Source of the DNA: Pedobacter sp.
GTDB taxonomy: Bacteria > Bacteroidota > Bacteroidia > Sphingobacteriales > Sphingobacteriaceae
Assembly (NCBI GenBank): GCA_025351765.1
Contig: JANXVH010000126.1
Coordinates: forward strand, 1-48,557
Direction: 5' to 3'
Length of the DNA stretch: 48,557 nucleotides
The notes under the pieces were generated by a model that was given only the letters and a program-made list of their open reading frames with translations, had not been told where the DNA came from and ran no database searches. Shown here one piece after another: positions 1-8,410 of this stretch. Each line of letters begins with the position of its first letter. Within the stretch, counting starts at the first letter, position 1. Both the position numbers and the translations under genes were made by a program.

Positions 1-150
1 GTATGGTGCACACTTCGTACAGAATTGAATTAAAAGGAGAAAGTCTTAGAAAAAAAAGGTAAAATTGTCATGCCGTCAGCTATGACAGGCCAAATCCCCG
101 AAGGGGGTCAGTATGATGCATTACTGGGGTCAACATCACCATAATATCCA
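1..150 (+). mobile_element. Right end of an IS21-family insertion sequence
   Basis: The first 62 bases encode the tail of an IstB-type ATPase, and after it comes a stretch with related motifs: CCGTCAGCTATGA (73-85), GGGGTCAGTATGA (104-116) and GGGGTCAACATCA (126-138), the last two 22 bp apart. Multiple spaced terminal repeats are characteristic of IS21 ends, where the transposase binds. I place the end near 149-150 (CA) because helicase-like coding begins right after it. The boundary is uncertain by several bases, and the left end lies outside the window, so no target duplication can be checked. Confidence 0.7.
3..62 (+). CDS. istB: IS21 helper ATPase IstB, C-terminal tail only (5'-truncated by window)
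   Basis: The frame from base 3 reads VHTSYRIELKGESLRKKR and then stops at 60-62. The YRIELKGES(L/M)RK signature is the conserved C-terminus of IstB, the AAA+ ATPase that works with the IstA transposase of IS21 elements. Nothing upstream is visible, so the catalytic part cannot be judged. It is recognised from memory of the family motif rather than by a search; the terminal repeats that follow support it. Confidence 0.65.
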   Translation: MVHTSYRIELKGESLRKKR

Positions 151-416
151 CTGGTTTGAACTTAACGGAGGCCGATTATGTCTTTTTAGTTGATCCATGG
201 TGGAATCCTGCAGTGGAGAATCAGGCGATAGACAGGGCATATAGAATTGGTCAGCAGAAAAAGGTTGTGGCAGTAAGGTTGATCTGTCCGGATACTGTTG
301 AAGAGAAAATTATGAAGATGCAGGCATCAAAAAGAAACATTGCAGATGATCTCATCAAAACAGATGAGTCCATTTTTAAAAATCTGACCAAAGCGGATCT
401 GCTCGATTTGCTTTAA
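151..416 (+). pseudogene. SNF2/RapA-type helicase, C-terminal fragment cut off by the IS21 element
   Basis: The frame reads [20 protein letters not shown] and continues through an [14 protein letters not shown] motif, which is helicase motifs V and VI of SNF2-family ATPases (NLT.AD.V...DPWWNP, and the arginine-finger motif DRAxRIGQ). A full bacterial SNF2 protein has about 900-1100 residues; only some 88 remain. In-frame codons upstream of about 150 do not match the expected ISLKAGG segment and meet a stop at 114-116. The break coincides with the end of the IS21 element, so the gene was most likely disrupted by insertion. A TTG at 156-158 could allow translation of the stub, but it lacks motifs I-IV and cannot be an active ATPase. 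Confidence 0.8.
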
Positions 417-439
417 GGGTTGCATAGAGCACAACAATA

Positions 440-1285
440 TTATTCAGCTTCCTCATCTATCAAAAGCTTAATTTCATGATCTGACACGATAATAAGACGA
501 TCTTTATACAAACTGCCTATTACTTTTTTGAAAGCATTTTTGCTGATTTTAAAACGCTCATAGATAGCGTCGGGTGAACTTTTGTCGCCCAATGCAATCA
601 TACCCCCAGCCTCCTTTAATTCCGTTAATAAATCATCTTTTGTATCTAATATATGTCCATAACCCATCGGCTGCAGACTTAAATCAATCTTACCTTCAAT
701 ACGTATTTTTTTGATCCAGCCTTTTCTTAGTTCTCCCGGGTTCAAAACATCAAATAGTTCATTCGTATAAAGCAATCCAATATATTTGTTGTCTACAATG
801 GCATTATAGCCTAGATCAGATTTATCTGCAATAAGTAAGCTAACTTCATCACCTTCTTCAAGATCTATTTCTTCAGATTCAACAAAGTTGAGAAGCTTTG
901 ACGATGCAACCATGCGGTTATTACTTTCATCTAAAAACAAGAATACAACGTGGCTTTCTCCTTTTAAAATAGGTCTTTTTTGTTCTCTAGCGGGCACAAA
1001 AATGTCTTTTTCTAAACCTAGATCCATGAAAGCTCCATCTTCGTTATCATCAACCACAGTTAGGTAAGCAAAATCTCCCACACAGGCCAGGGGCCTTTTA
1101 GTTGTAGCTGTAAGCCTTCCATCCTTTTGAACATAGACAAAAACATTAATATTATCCCCTATTTCTGCATTCTTAGGAACTTGAAGGTAAGGCAACAGTA
1201 TTTCACTGTTGCCTTCTGTTAGAATTAATCCAAGATCAGTTTTACTGATTATTCTTAAGTCGTTATATTGACCGATTGCTACCAT
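440..1285 (-). CDS. cvfB: CvfB-like S1 RNA-binding protein with C-terminal winged helix
   Basis: This 281-residue protein has the organisation of the CvfB/YitL family: consecutive S1-like beta-barrel domains (roughly residues 1-65, 66-140 and 145-215) followed by a small winged-helix domain near 225-278 (SPDAIYERFKISKNAFKKVIG). Members bind RNA; in Staphylococcus aureus CvfB affects virulence gene expression. Motifs supporting the call are GLILTEGNSEILLP at the N-terminus and GAFMDLGLEKDIFVP in the second S1 unit. The length is normal. The start is the ATG at 1285, about 37 nt downstream of a likely promoter. The role in this organism is inferred only from the family. Confidence 0.88.
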   Translation of the reverse strand: MVAIGQYNDLRIISKTDLGLILTEGNSEILLPYLQVPKNAEIGDNINVFVYVQKDGRLTATTKRPLACVGDFAYLTVVDDNEDGAFMDLGLEKDIFVPAREQKRPILKGESHVVFLFLDESNNRMVASSKLLNFVESEEIDLEEGDEVSLLIADKSDLGYNAIVDNKYIGLLYTNELFDVLNPGELRKGWIKKIRIEGKIDLSLQPMGYGHILDTKDDLLTELKEAGGMIALGDKSSPDAIYERFKISKNAFKKVIGSLYKDRLIIVSDHEIKLLIDEEAE

Positions 1286-1328
1286 TGCTATTTATTTAGA
1301 AGATAAAAGTTACCCTCTTAATGAAGTG

Positions 1329-1336
1329 CAAAGTTA
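1329..1336 (-). promoter_or_regulatory. Promoter -7 element for cvfB
   Basis: On the minus strand this reads TAACTTTG, a full match to the Bacteroidota -7 consensus TAnnTTTG. It would start transcription near 1323, leaving a leader of about 37 nt before the cvfB ATG. It overlaps the stop codon of the upstream gene in the same orientation. No convincing -33 TTG was found at the usual distance. Confidence 0.5.
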
Positions 1337-1639
1337 ATTATTTTTCTTGATCCTATCGCTGATCAACTCTTTATAATGTGAGTTGTCAATTTTTACGTTA
1401 CTGAATTGACCAGGCTCTATTCCAAAAAAACGTTCTAATTTTATTCCAATGGTATATGGAATTTCTTCTTTAGAGTCCAATAAAATATTAGAATAATTAT
1501 TTAAGGTGTTGTTGCATTTTCCTATAATTTCAGGAAGTATGCTTCTTGCAAACCGATAGTCATTGTAAGTTAACTTGTTTAAACTTTCTTCTAGTTTGTA
1601 CTTTTTTTCCTCAATAGGAGCGTAAATTTCATCTTTCAT
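1334..1639 (-). CDS. Small protein of unknown function
   Basis: A 101-residue, charged, helical protein with no signal peptide or membrane segment. Residues about 45-85 (NTLNNYSNILLDSKEEIPYT, then IGIKLERFFGI) look faintly like a Cro/CI-type helix-turn-helix: the IP..I..KLERFFG(I/L) phrase resembles the third and fourth helices of XRE-type domains. This is a weak resemblance and I do not assign a function. It is transcribed in the same direction as cvfB, and its stop codon overlaps the cvfB -7 element. The ATG at 1639 is the only reasonable start. Confidence 0.55.
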   Translation of the reverse strand: MKDEIYAPIEEKKYKLEESLNKLTYNDYRFARSILPEIIGKCNNTLNNYSNILLDSKEEIPYTIGIKLERFFGIEPGQFSNVKIDNSHYKELISDRIKKNN

Positions 1640-1766
1640 TTTGCAATAATTTATAATACATATTTAATAATTAGCGCAAATCTCTATAATGTGTAAATTA
1701 TAACGGTAAAAAAAATGAAATTTTTTTAAGTATTTCAAATATTCGACATTGTCAAATAACGTTGCT

Positions 1767-1774
1767 TACTTTTG
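1767..1774 (+). promoter_or_regulatory. Promoter -7 element for the MFS transporter at 1780
   Basis: TACTTTTG matches TAnnTTTG. A TTG at 1749-1751 lies 15 nt upstream and could be a short-spaced -33 element. The predicted transcription start falls at or very near the ATG at 1780, so the mRNA would be leaderless or nearly so. Confidence 0.4.
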
Positions 1775-1779
1775 TGTCA

Positions 1780-2910
1780 ATGATTTCTAAGGTAAAGCAT
1801 AGGTTTTTTCTAAGTTTGTTTTTTTTTATGTCTGGTTTCAGTTTTTCAACCTGGGCATCCAGAATACCTACTATAAAAGAACATTTTGATTTCAATGAAG
1901 CAGAATTAGGCTCTATCCTTTTGGCAATGCCTTTGGGATCGTTGCTAGGTTTGCCCATTTCAGGGTGGCTGGTATCAAAATATAACAGTCGTGTTCCGCT
2001 ATCAATAGGATACGGTTTAAACGCATTATCATTAGCGGGAATTGCTTATGCCAATACTACTATAACACTACTCATTGCAATTAGCATATTTGCTTTCACT
2101 ACAAGAATCTTTAATATTTCAGTTAATACACAGGCATTGACACTTCAAAAGCAATTTGATAAAAAAATTATTGGATCGTTTCATGGATTTTGGAGTCTGG
2201 GAGGTATTGCAGGCATCATTTTGTCTACACTGTTATTAATGAACAGAGTTGCGTTAAATTATCATTTTATTGTAGTAGCGTTAATCATGCTTGGGGTAAC
2301 CTTATATTCCTATCGCTATCTTTTAAAAGGTGACAGATCTAGTACAGGTAATAAAATCATTATAAGCAAGCCAGATCCCTATATTTTACACCTAGGTTTG
2401 GTTGTTTTTTTATGCGCAATTTGCGAAGGGGGTATGTTCGACTGGAGTGGAATATATTTTCAGGAAGTTATTAAAATAGATGTTTTTACTTATGGATATC
2501 TTATTTTCATGACCTTCATGGCAATTTCGAGATTTTTATCAGACATTATTGTTGCTAAATTTGGTATGCACGTAACCTACATAGCCAGTGGGCTATGTAT
2601 TTCTCTAGGGATATTAATAGCCATTATATTTCCATATTTCTGGATGGCAATGGCAGGCTTCTCGCTTGTTGGTTTTGGTACCGCTTCAATAATCCCAATG
2701 TCTTATGCACTTGCGGGTGCATCAAAAAAATACTCACCAGGAATGGCAATCTCAATAATTGCAACCTATTCCATCACAGGTATGTTGCTTGGGCCGCCAA
2801 TTATTGGCTATATCGCCCATGCATTTAACCTGAAAATATCCTTTGTTATTTTTGCATTATGTGGTTTGGCACTAATACCAATAACCAATTCATTTTTTAA
2901 GCGTTTGTAG
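1780..2910 (+). CDS. MFS transporter, YbjJ-like
   Basis: A 376-residue integral membrane protein with about 12 predicted hydrophobic segments, as usual for the major facilitator superfamily. The N-terminal phrase FFMSGFSFSTWASRIPTIK resembles the YbjJ-type branch of MFS carriers, whose substrates are poorly known. A glycine-rich loop with basic residues (SGWLVSKYNSR, about residue 68) fits MFS motif A between segments 2 and 3. I chose the ATG at 1780 over a TTG 18 nt upstream because the -7 element overlaps the longer reading. It converges with the YtxH gene and overlaps it tail to tail by 14 nt. The substrate cannot be inferred. Confidence 0.8.
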   Translation: MISKVKHRFFLSLFFFMSGFSFSTWASRIPTIKEHFDFNEAELGSILLAMPLGSLLGLPISGWLVSKYNSRVPLSIGYGLNALSLAGIAYANTTITLLIAISIFAFTTRIFNISVNTQALTLQKQFDKKIIGSFHGFWSLGGIAGIILSTLLLMNRVALNYHFIVVALIMLGVTLYSYRYLLKGDRSSTGNKIIISKPDPYILHLGLVVFLCAICEGGMFDWSGIYFQEVIKIDVFTYGYLIFMTFMAISRFLSDIIVAKFGMHVTYIASGLCISLGILIAIIFPYFWMAMAGFSLVGFGTASIIPMSYALAGASKKYSPGMAISIIATYSITGMLLGPPIIGYIAHAFNLKISFVIFALCGLALIPITNSFFKRL

Positions 2911-3280
2911 TTTCTTCTGCCGGTGAGTGATTTGATTTAGCTATTTCCTCATCTCTAAAATCTTTAAATTCTTGCTTAGTACCATCTACTCCTTGTTTAA
3001 CAGTTTCAACAACACGATCTTTTAAATTTACCAAGCTATCTTTGCCGTAAGCTATTTTATCTTTTATAGAATGAATACTGTCTTTAGCATTGTCTGCAAT
3101 ATCCAGAGCGGTATCTGATATTTTCTCCCTTGTTTTTTTTCCACTTTCCGGTGCGAATAGAATTCCTAATACTGCTCCTACAGTTAAGCCCGCTAGTAGC
3201 GCAACTATTGCACCAGATTTATCGCTAGATCTGCCAGTCAAATCTGATACACGTCTGGTTATTAATTTTTTGTAATTCAT
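2897..3280 (-). CDS. YtxH domain-containing protein
   Basis: A 127-residue protein with one hydrophobic segment (IVALLAGLTVGAVLGILFAP, about residues 25-44) followed by the SGKKTREKI motif and a long amphipathic, Lys/Asp-rich helix. This is the YtxH family, common in Bacteroidota and Firmicutes and often annotated as gas-vesicle-like or general stress proteins. It probably sits in the inner membrane with a cytoplasmic coiled-coil tail. The gene is alone on the minus strand, divergent from the MFS gene at 3432; the shared spacer holds two perfect inverted repeats. Family assignment is solid, function is not known. Confidence 0.85.
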   Translation of the reverse strand: MNYKKLITRRVSDLTGRSSDKSGAIVALLAGLTVGAVLGILFAPESGKKTREKISDTALDIADNAKDSIHSIKDKIAYGKDSLVNLKDRVVETVKQGVDGTKQEFKDFRDEEIAKSNHSPAEETTNA

Positions 3281-3303
3281 AATAATGTTTTTTTATATTG
3301 TCT

Positions 3304-3326
3304 AACACATTCCGTACCAATGTGTT
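3304..3326. promoter_or_regulatory. Inverted repeat in a divergent spacer, candidate operator
   Basis: AACACATT (3304-3311) and AATGTGTT (3319-3326) form a perfect 8-bp inverted repeat with a 7-nt spacer. It lies 24 nt upstream of the ytxH-like start and about 100 nt upstream of the MFS start. It has no T-run, and its position between divergent genes suits an operator rather than a terminator. The regulator is unknown. Confidence 0.35.
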
Positions 3327-3349
3327 TAAATAGGCCTGGGTTTGTTACG

Positions 3350-3367
3350 CTTTATTACGGAATAAAG
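3350..3367. promoter_or_regulatory. Second inverted repeat upstream of the MFS promoter
   Basis: CTTTATT (3350-3356) and AATAAAG (3361-3367) form a perfect 7-bp inverted repeat around ACGG. Its centre lies about 44 nt upstream of the predicted MFS transcription start, the usual place for an activator site. Confidence 0.35.
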
Positions 3368-3390
3368 ACTAAAATAAGCTACTTTATATT

Positions 3391-3398
3391 TATTTTTG
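3391..3398 (+). promoter_or_regulatory. Promoter -7 element for the MFS transporter at 3432
   Basis: TATTTTTG matches TAnnTTTG. Transcription would start near 3403, about 29 nt before the ATG at 3432. No TTG lies at the -33 position, so activation through the repeat at 3350-3367 is plausible. Confidence 0.5.
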
Positions 3399-3431
3399 CT
3401 TCGTGTATTTAATACACTAACTACAGAAGTT

Positions 3432-4604
3432 ATGAAGAAGAGCTTACTCACCCTAACCCTAGGGGGCCTCGGTATCGGAATTACAGAATTTGTGATGATG
3501 GGGCTCCTACCAGATATTGCTAAAGATCTTTCTATTACTATACCGCAAGCAGGGCATTTAATTTCTGCGTATGCTTTAGGTGTAGTTATCGGTGCACCTT
3601 TATTGGTGATTATTGCCGGCAGTTATCCTCCAAAAAAAATCCTAATGGTGCTGATGCTTATGTTTACCGTTTTTAACGCATTATCGGCATTTGCACCAGG
3701 ATACAATGCAATGTTTGCTGCAAGGTTGCTGGCAGGCTTACCGCATGGTGCTTTTTTTGGCGTTGGGTCTGTAGTGGCCAGCCGAATTGCTGAAAAGGGT
3801 AAAGAGGCACAGTCTGTTTCACTTATGTTTGCCGGATTAACAATAGCAAACGTAGTTGGTGTACCGTTAGGGACTTACATAGGACATAATTACTCATGGC
3901 GATATACTTTCGTTATCATCGTTATTGTAGGTTTAATTACCATGTTAAGCATTAAGACTTGGATGCCAAATTTACCTGCTACTAAAAATAGAAATTTGTC
4001 GCAAGAGTTTAATTTTTTCAAACAACCTGAGTCCTGGTTAATCATACTAATGATTGCGGTGGGTACAGGTGGTTTATTCTCCTGGTATTCTTATATAGCT
4101 CCATTACTAACAGAAGTTTCTGGTTTTTCTGCTAATTCTATAACCTATATATTGGTTATAGCAGGATTTGGAATGATGGTTGGAAATTTTATTGGCGGCC
4201 GTTTGGCAGATAAGGTTTCTCCCGCAAATGCTACTATAGCATTGTTAATAACGATGTCAATAACGTTGTTTATTGTACATTATGTATCAGTGAATCAAAC
4301 TATGTCGCTCATCATGACTTTCGTTACCGGTGCAGTTGCTTTTGCTGCTGCATCTCCAATTCAGATGCTGATGATCAACACCGCCAAAGGTTCTGAGATG
4401 CTGGCAGCTTCTGTAAGCCAGGCTAGTTTTAATATAGGGAATGCTTTAGGGGCATTTCTAGGTGGATTGCCCTTAGCCGCAGGTTACGATTATACTTCAC
4501 CAGTTTGGGTGGGATCGTTAATGGCATTAGTCGGTGCTTCATTCGCCTGGATGCTGATTGCAAGGACGAAAAGAGCTAGGATTCAAATTTCTGCGGCGGT
4601 CTAA
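3432..4604 (+). CDS. MFS efflux transporter, AraJ/PbuE type
   Basis: A 390-residue, 12-segment MFS protein. GITEFVMMGLLPDIAKDLSI at the N-terminus, the AYALGVVIGAPLL loop and the RLLAGLPHGAFFGVG segment are typical of the DHA1 drug/sugar efflux branch that includes AraJ, YdhP and PbuE. Such carriers export arabinose-like sugars, purines or drugs with proton exchange, and the substrate cannot be told from sequence. The ATG at 3432 is preferred to the TTG at 3396 because the longer form would begin inside the -7 element. It is a single gene, followed by a weak hairpin. Confidence 0.85.
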   Translation: MKKSLLTLTLGGLGIGITEFVMMGLLPDIAKDLSITIPQAGHLISAYALGVVIGAPLLVIIAGSYPPKKILMVLMLMFTVFNALSAFAPGYNAMFAARLLAGLPHGAFFGVGSVVASRIAEKGKEAQSVSLMFAGLTIANVVGVPLGTYIGHNYSWRYTFVIIVIVGLITMLSIKTWMPNLPATKNRNLSQEFNFFKQPESWLIILMIAVGTGGLFSWYSYIAPLLTEVSGFSANSITYILVIAGFGMMVGNFIGGRLADKVSPANATIALLITMSITLFIVHYVSVNQTMSLIMTFVTGAVAFAAASPIQMLMINTAKGSEMLAASVSQASFNIGNALGAFLGGLPLAAGYDYTSPVWVGSLMALVGASFAWMLIARTKRARIQISAAV

Positions 4605-4634
4605 TTTTTAAAACTGCTTTTCTTATTTGTTTTG

Positions 4635-4654
4635 AATGCCGCTTAGATGGCATT
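4635..4654 (+). terminator. Weak hairpin after the MFS gene
   Basis: AATGCC (4635-4640) pairs with GGCATT (4649-4654) around an 8-nt loop. The stem is short and there is no T-run, so terminator function is only possible. The rest of the 4605-4841 spacer holds short repeats of AAGACGGTATT and nothing else recognisable. Confidence 0.3.
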
Positions 4655-4841
4655 TATATGTCATTGCAAGAAAAGGGTAAGGAAGGCAAACGAAAATTGT
4701 CCTTTAACCGTGTTTTGAACGAGGTGAGTTGGTGCTGAGACGTTACTAAGACGGTATTAAGATGGTGTAAAGACGGTATTATTTTAATGTCAAAATAAAT
4801 AATTCCCGATGTGACCCGCAATTACGTTATTTAAATCTATT

Positions 4842-5327
4842 TTATTTTTTTAATAACGGAAAGAATTTAGGTACATCTTTTTCTGCACTTGAAAAGTATA
4901 TTAACTTTTTGTCTTTACCATACAAATAGAGAGAAGGGTACTGCTTTGGGTGAAACAAGGGAATGAATACCATGTCTTTATCACGTAGAAAGGTTACGTT
5001 TTTCATGGCAGGTAATCCTTTAGCATAATTATTCATGAAATAGTTGATAGATTCAACCTCGTCCAGACTAATCAAATAAACATTTATGCCCGAGAGCTCT
5101 TTACTTCTTTTAGAAAGTACTGTACCAACGCGCTGACAATGCTCACAGGTTGCATCATAAAACATCAAAAGTGATTTCTTGTCATTTGGTAAATTGCTTG
5201 TTGAAAAACTTTTGCCATCCAATTTATAAAATATAGCATGTGGAACAACTGACCCAGGAATTGGATCTTGTGCGAACGTAAATAAACCTGATAAAGATAA
5301 AAATAGAGTTAGCAACAGGTGTTTCAT
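4842..5327 (-). CDS. Exported thioredoxin-fold protein with CEHC motif
   Basis: A 161-residue protein starting with a signal peptide (MKHLLLTLFLSLSGLFTFAQ), so it should act in the periplasm. The mature part has a TlpA/AhpC-like thioredoxin fold, with MFYDATCEHCQ holding the redox pair C61-E-H-C64, and a cis-proline region at QYPSLYLYG. It probably reduces or isomerises disulfides in exported proteins; the partner is unknown. I chose the ATG at 5327 because it directly precedes the signal peptide, while the reading 51 nt longer adds a non-homologous head. It is divergent from the exported dehydrogenase at 5452. Confidence 0.8.
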   Translation of the reverse strand: MKHLLLTLFLSLSGLFTFAQDPIPGSVVPHAIFYKLDGKSFSTSNLPNDKKSLLMFYDATCEHCQRVGTVLSKRSKELSGINVYLISLDEVESINYFMNNYAKGLPAMKNVTFLRDKDMVFIPLFHPKQYPSLYLYGKDKKLIYFSSAEKDVPKFFPLLKK

Positions 5328-5451
5328 AAGGATGGGTAAGGTAACTGTATGTGGCAACAAAGGTATGGAAACGGACATAAGGTAACAACACTGATATTAA
5401 AAACACTACTATAATATGATATAACTTTATAGATTTGTTTACAAGACACCA

Positions 5452-7746
5452 ATGAAACGATATAACTACATATTAATCACTGCGCTAATTTTTACACTTT
5501 ATCGATGTCAAAGTTACAAAAAATCGGGTTCCAGTACCTTTACAGCATCAAAAGAGACAGATTTTAGTCGCTCACCGGTTATTCCCGCAAGTGAGTCTAT
5601 CAGTAGGATGAAACTTGAAGAAGGTTTTGGTGTCCGATTAATTGCGTCAGAGCCCCTGGTAAATACTCCTGTTGCCATGTCTTTCGATGACAAAGGCCGT
5701 ATGTGGGTGGTAGAAATGGTAGGATATATGCCTGATACGTTGGGACGGGGTGAGGAGATCCCGAATGGAAAAATAGTGATCCTCAGTGATCAGAATAACG
5801 ATGGTATATTCGATAGCCGTAAAGTATTTTTAGATTCACTGGTTTTACCGCGGGCTATTTGTTTGGTAGATGGCGGAATTTTGGTAGCGGAGTCTCCAAA
5901 TTTATGGTACTATGATATTGAAAATGAGAAACCTGTACGTAAGACACTTGTTGATGCGAAATATGCAATAGATGGGAATGTTGAGCATCAGCCTAACGGT
6001 CTTATGAGGGGACTGGATAATTGGATCTATAATGCCAAATCAAGCAAGCGCTACCGTAGAATGAAAGGCACTTGGTTAATAGAAAACACGCACTTTAGAG
6101 GCCAATGGGGTATTAGTCAGGATAATTATGGTCGACTCTTCTATAACGGTAACTCTTCAAATGTTGAGGGGGATTATTTTAGTCCTGGTTTCGGTTTTAC
6201 CAATATCAACCAAAAAGGGGTAAGCGGATATAATGAGAGGCCGGTACCCAATAATCGTGTTTACCCCGCCAGACCAACACCGGGTGTAAATAGAGGCTAT
6301 ATGCCCGGTACTTTAGACGATAGTTTGAGATTGTTAAATTTTACTGCGGCTTGTAGTCCACTGGTTTATCGCGGAGATCTATTTGGCGACACCTATAATT
6401 TTAATGTCTTTGTTGCAGAACCATCTGGTAACTTAATTAAAAGAAATATCCTTAATGAAGATGGTTGGATGGTTAAAGGGAAGCAAGCTTATGCCGGTAA
6501 GGAATTTCTAACTAGTGTTGATGAGCGGTTTAGACCTGTATCACTTTACAATGGACCTGATGGTGCCATGTATGTTTTAGATATGTATCGTGGTATAATT
6601 CAGCACAAAACATATGAAACACCTTATTTAATTAATGAAATTAAAAAAAGAGATTTGTCTGCACCAATTTCCTGCGGTAGGATTTATAAGATAATGCCAA
6701 AAGGTAAAAAAGCCATCAGCACTTCAATAGCACAAACCCCGCACGATTTGGTACTGCAACTTGGTCACGCCAATGGTTTTATTCGTGATATGGCACAACA
6801 ATCTATCATTGACAGGCATTTAAAAGAAGCCATCCCATTCTTAGAACGTGCATTATTAGAAGAGAGTAGTCCTCTAAAAGTTATCCATGCAATGTGGACA
6901 TTAGAGGGGTTAAATGCGCTGACTACAAACGAAGTGATCGCAACTCTTAGTCAAAAAGACTGGCATGTTAAAGCACAAGCACTTACCGTTTTGCCTTCCG
7001 TTATCAATAGCAGTTCTTATAAGAATTTTGAACAGGCATTGCTGAATATTTTCAACGAGGGCGATGAGCGTTTAATGCCTTATGTAGCTTATTGTGCATA
7101 TTATTTAAAACCGTATAATGCGGAAGCTGCAGAAAGGCTATTGATGATGCTTGCAGAAAAATACAAGAACAATAACTATGTAGCTGATGCAATAATCAGC
7201 AATCTTGCTCATCGGGAAGAAGTTTTTAAGGCTCAATTGTCCAAAACATTGCCCGATACTAATCTTCGCATTAATAAGCAATTACAAAAAGTAATAAATA
7301 ATATAAAAGCTACGCAGAAAAACAGGGATCCGGCGGTATTGGCAAAACTATATCCTAAGGGGCTCGGAGTTTTTCAGTCTACCTGTCAAACTTGTCATGG
7401 GCCAGACGGTAATGGTATCAAATCATTGGCACCACCTTTAAATAAATCAGAATGGGTAAATGGAGATCGTGATAAGTTAGTTTCAATCGTTTTATTCGGT
7501 TTAACTGGTCCGGTAAAGGTAAATGGAAAAGTTTACGAAGCGCCGGAGATTGCGGGCGATATGCCTGCAATAGCACATAACGAAGAAATTACTGATGAAG
7601 ATGTAGCACAACTGCTTAGTTTTATTAGAGGTTCCTGGCAGAATAATGCGGCGAAGGTGGAAACACAAGATGTTTCTGCAATACGTGCTAAATTAAAAGG
7701 TCGTGAAAAGGCATTTACACAGACTGAATTAAATGCCATTAAATAG
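5452..7746 (+). CDS. PVC-type membrane-bound dehydrogenase with HEAT repeats and C-terminal cytochrome c
   Basis: A 764-residue exported protein. The N-terminus has a hydrophobic segment ending in a Cys near residue 19 (YRCQS), suggesting a lipoprotein although the lipobox is poor. Residues about 50-430 form a glucose/sorbosone-dehydrogenase-like beta-propeller (LEEGFGVRLIASEPLVNTPV and DGAMYVLDMYRG are hallmark phrases), 440-630 look like HEAT repeats, and the tail is a class I cytochrome c with C645-x2-C648-H649 and a likely axial Met near 704 (GDMPAI). Such proteins are thought to oxidise sugars or related compounds and pass electrons to a cytochrome oxidase. The substrate is unknown. No cofactor gene lies nearby, and the gene stands alone. 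Confidence 0.85.
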   Translation: MKRYNYILITALIFTLYRCQSYKKSGSSTFTASKETDFSRSPVIPASESISRMKLEEGFGVRLIASEPLVNTPVAMSFDDKGRMWVVEMVGYMPDTLGRGEEIPNGKIVILSDQNNDGIFDSRKVFLDSLVLPRAICLVDGGILVAESPNLWYYDIENEKPVRKTLVDAKYAIDGNVEHQPNGLMRGLDNWIYNAKSSKRYRRMKGTWLIENTHFRGQWGISQDNYGRLFYNGNSSNVEGDYFSPGFGFTNINQKGVSGYNERPVPNNRVYPARPTPGVNRGYMPGTLDDSLRLLNFTAACSPLVYRGDLFGDTYNFNVFVAEPSGNLIKRNILNEDGWMVKGKQAYAGKEFLTSVDERFRPVSLYNGPDGAMYVLDMYRGIIQHKTYETPYLINEIKKRDLSAPISCGRIYKIMPKGKKAISTSIAQTPHDLVLQLGHANGFIRDMAQQSIIDRHLKEAIPFLERALLEESSPLKVIHAMWTLEGLNALTTNEVIATLSQKDWHVKAQALTVLPSVINSSSYKNFEQALLNIFNEGDERLMPYVAYCAYYLKPYNAEAAERLLMMLAEKYKNNNYVADAIISNLAHREEVFKAQLSKTLPDTNLRINKQLQKVINNIKATQKNRDPAVLAKLYPKGLGVFQSTCQTCHGPDGNGIKSLAPPLNKSEWVNGDRDKLVSIVLFGLTGPVKVNGKVYEAPEIAGDMPAIAHNEEITDEDVAQLLSFIRGSWQNNAAKVETQDVSAIRAKLKGREKAFTQTELNAIK

Positions 7747-7796
7747 CCGTTTTGTGCATAAAGTAGATTTATTTGTGCAAAATAGGAAGATGAGTG

Positions 7797-7822
7797 TTAA
7801 CAACTCTTCAGAAAGTTGTTAA
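7797..7822 (+). terminator. Hairpin downstream of the dehydrogenase gene
   Basis: TTAACAACT (7797-7805) and AGTTGTTAA (7814-7822) form a perfect 9-bp stem with an 8-nt loop, 50 nt after the stop codon. No strong T-run follows. It is a reasonable transcription end point. Confidence 0.45.
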
Positions 7823-8237
7823 TAAATGGATGTTCTGGTGTTTAAAATATGTGCACAACTATTAGAACATTTATTTGGTGAAGACCATAAAGCGCTTTAT
7901 ATTAGTTCTATCAAATACGGAGTACATTGACAGTCTGAAAGTAGTTCTAAAAAAGAATAGGAGTCTAAGGACAAATAGTTCTGGAATTTACTGGTCGATT
8001 TTGCAGAGCGTTTAAATACTTCGGAAACGAAGAGTAGACAATCATTAAAAATGAGCCTTTGGGTTCAATATAATAGTCAAATCGAAACAGACGTTACCAA
8101 AGGTGATACACTCTATGGAGAAAGTCACACGGCGGTGATCAGTAGCAGATGCGGAGTTCGAAGGAACGGAAAGCCTGTGGAAATGTTGATACAACAAGGT
8201 ATTAGAGGACTTTCATTAACTACGGTTACGAGAGTTG

Positions 8238-8276
8238 AAAACGGAGATCCAAATCGAAAGAAGAGGGCTCCGTTTT
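8238..8276 (+). terminator. Terminator-like hairpin inside the spacer
   Basis: AAAACGGAG (8238-8246) pairs perfectly with CTCCGTTTT (8268-8276); the loop is 21 nt and CTTTTTATA follows. On the plus strand this has the stem plus T-run of an intrinsic terminator, although no gene precedes it closely. Confidence 0.5.
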
Positions 8277-8410
8277 CTTTTTATATAACTCAAGCCACAT
8301 CAGTTAGACAAATTTTAACCTAGCTACCACTGGATTTGTAAATAACCTTGGTTTCAAAATTTTCCTAACATTCTAGTTGAAGTGTTGATCCATAGTTTTT
8401 ATGGTTGGTA

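Noticed and set aside
1752..1958. Minus-strand open frame over the MFS start
   Set aside because: It is antisense to a well-supported transporter, with no start signals or family match.
8051..8323. Open frame of 90 codons
   Set aside because: No family resemblance, odd composition, and its 3' third is a terminator-like hairpin; probably chance or part of an RNA.
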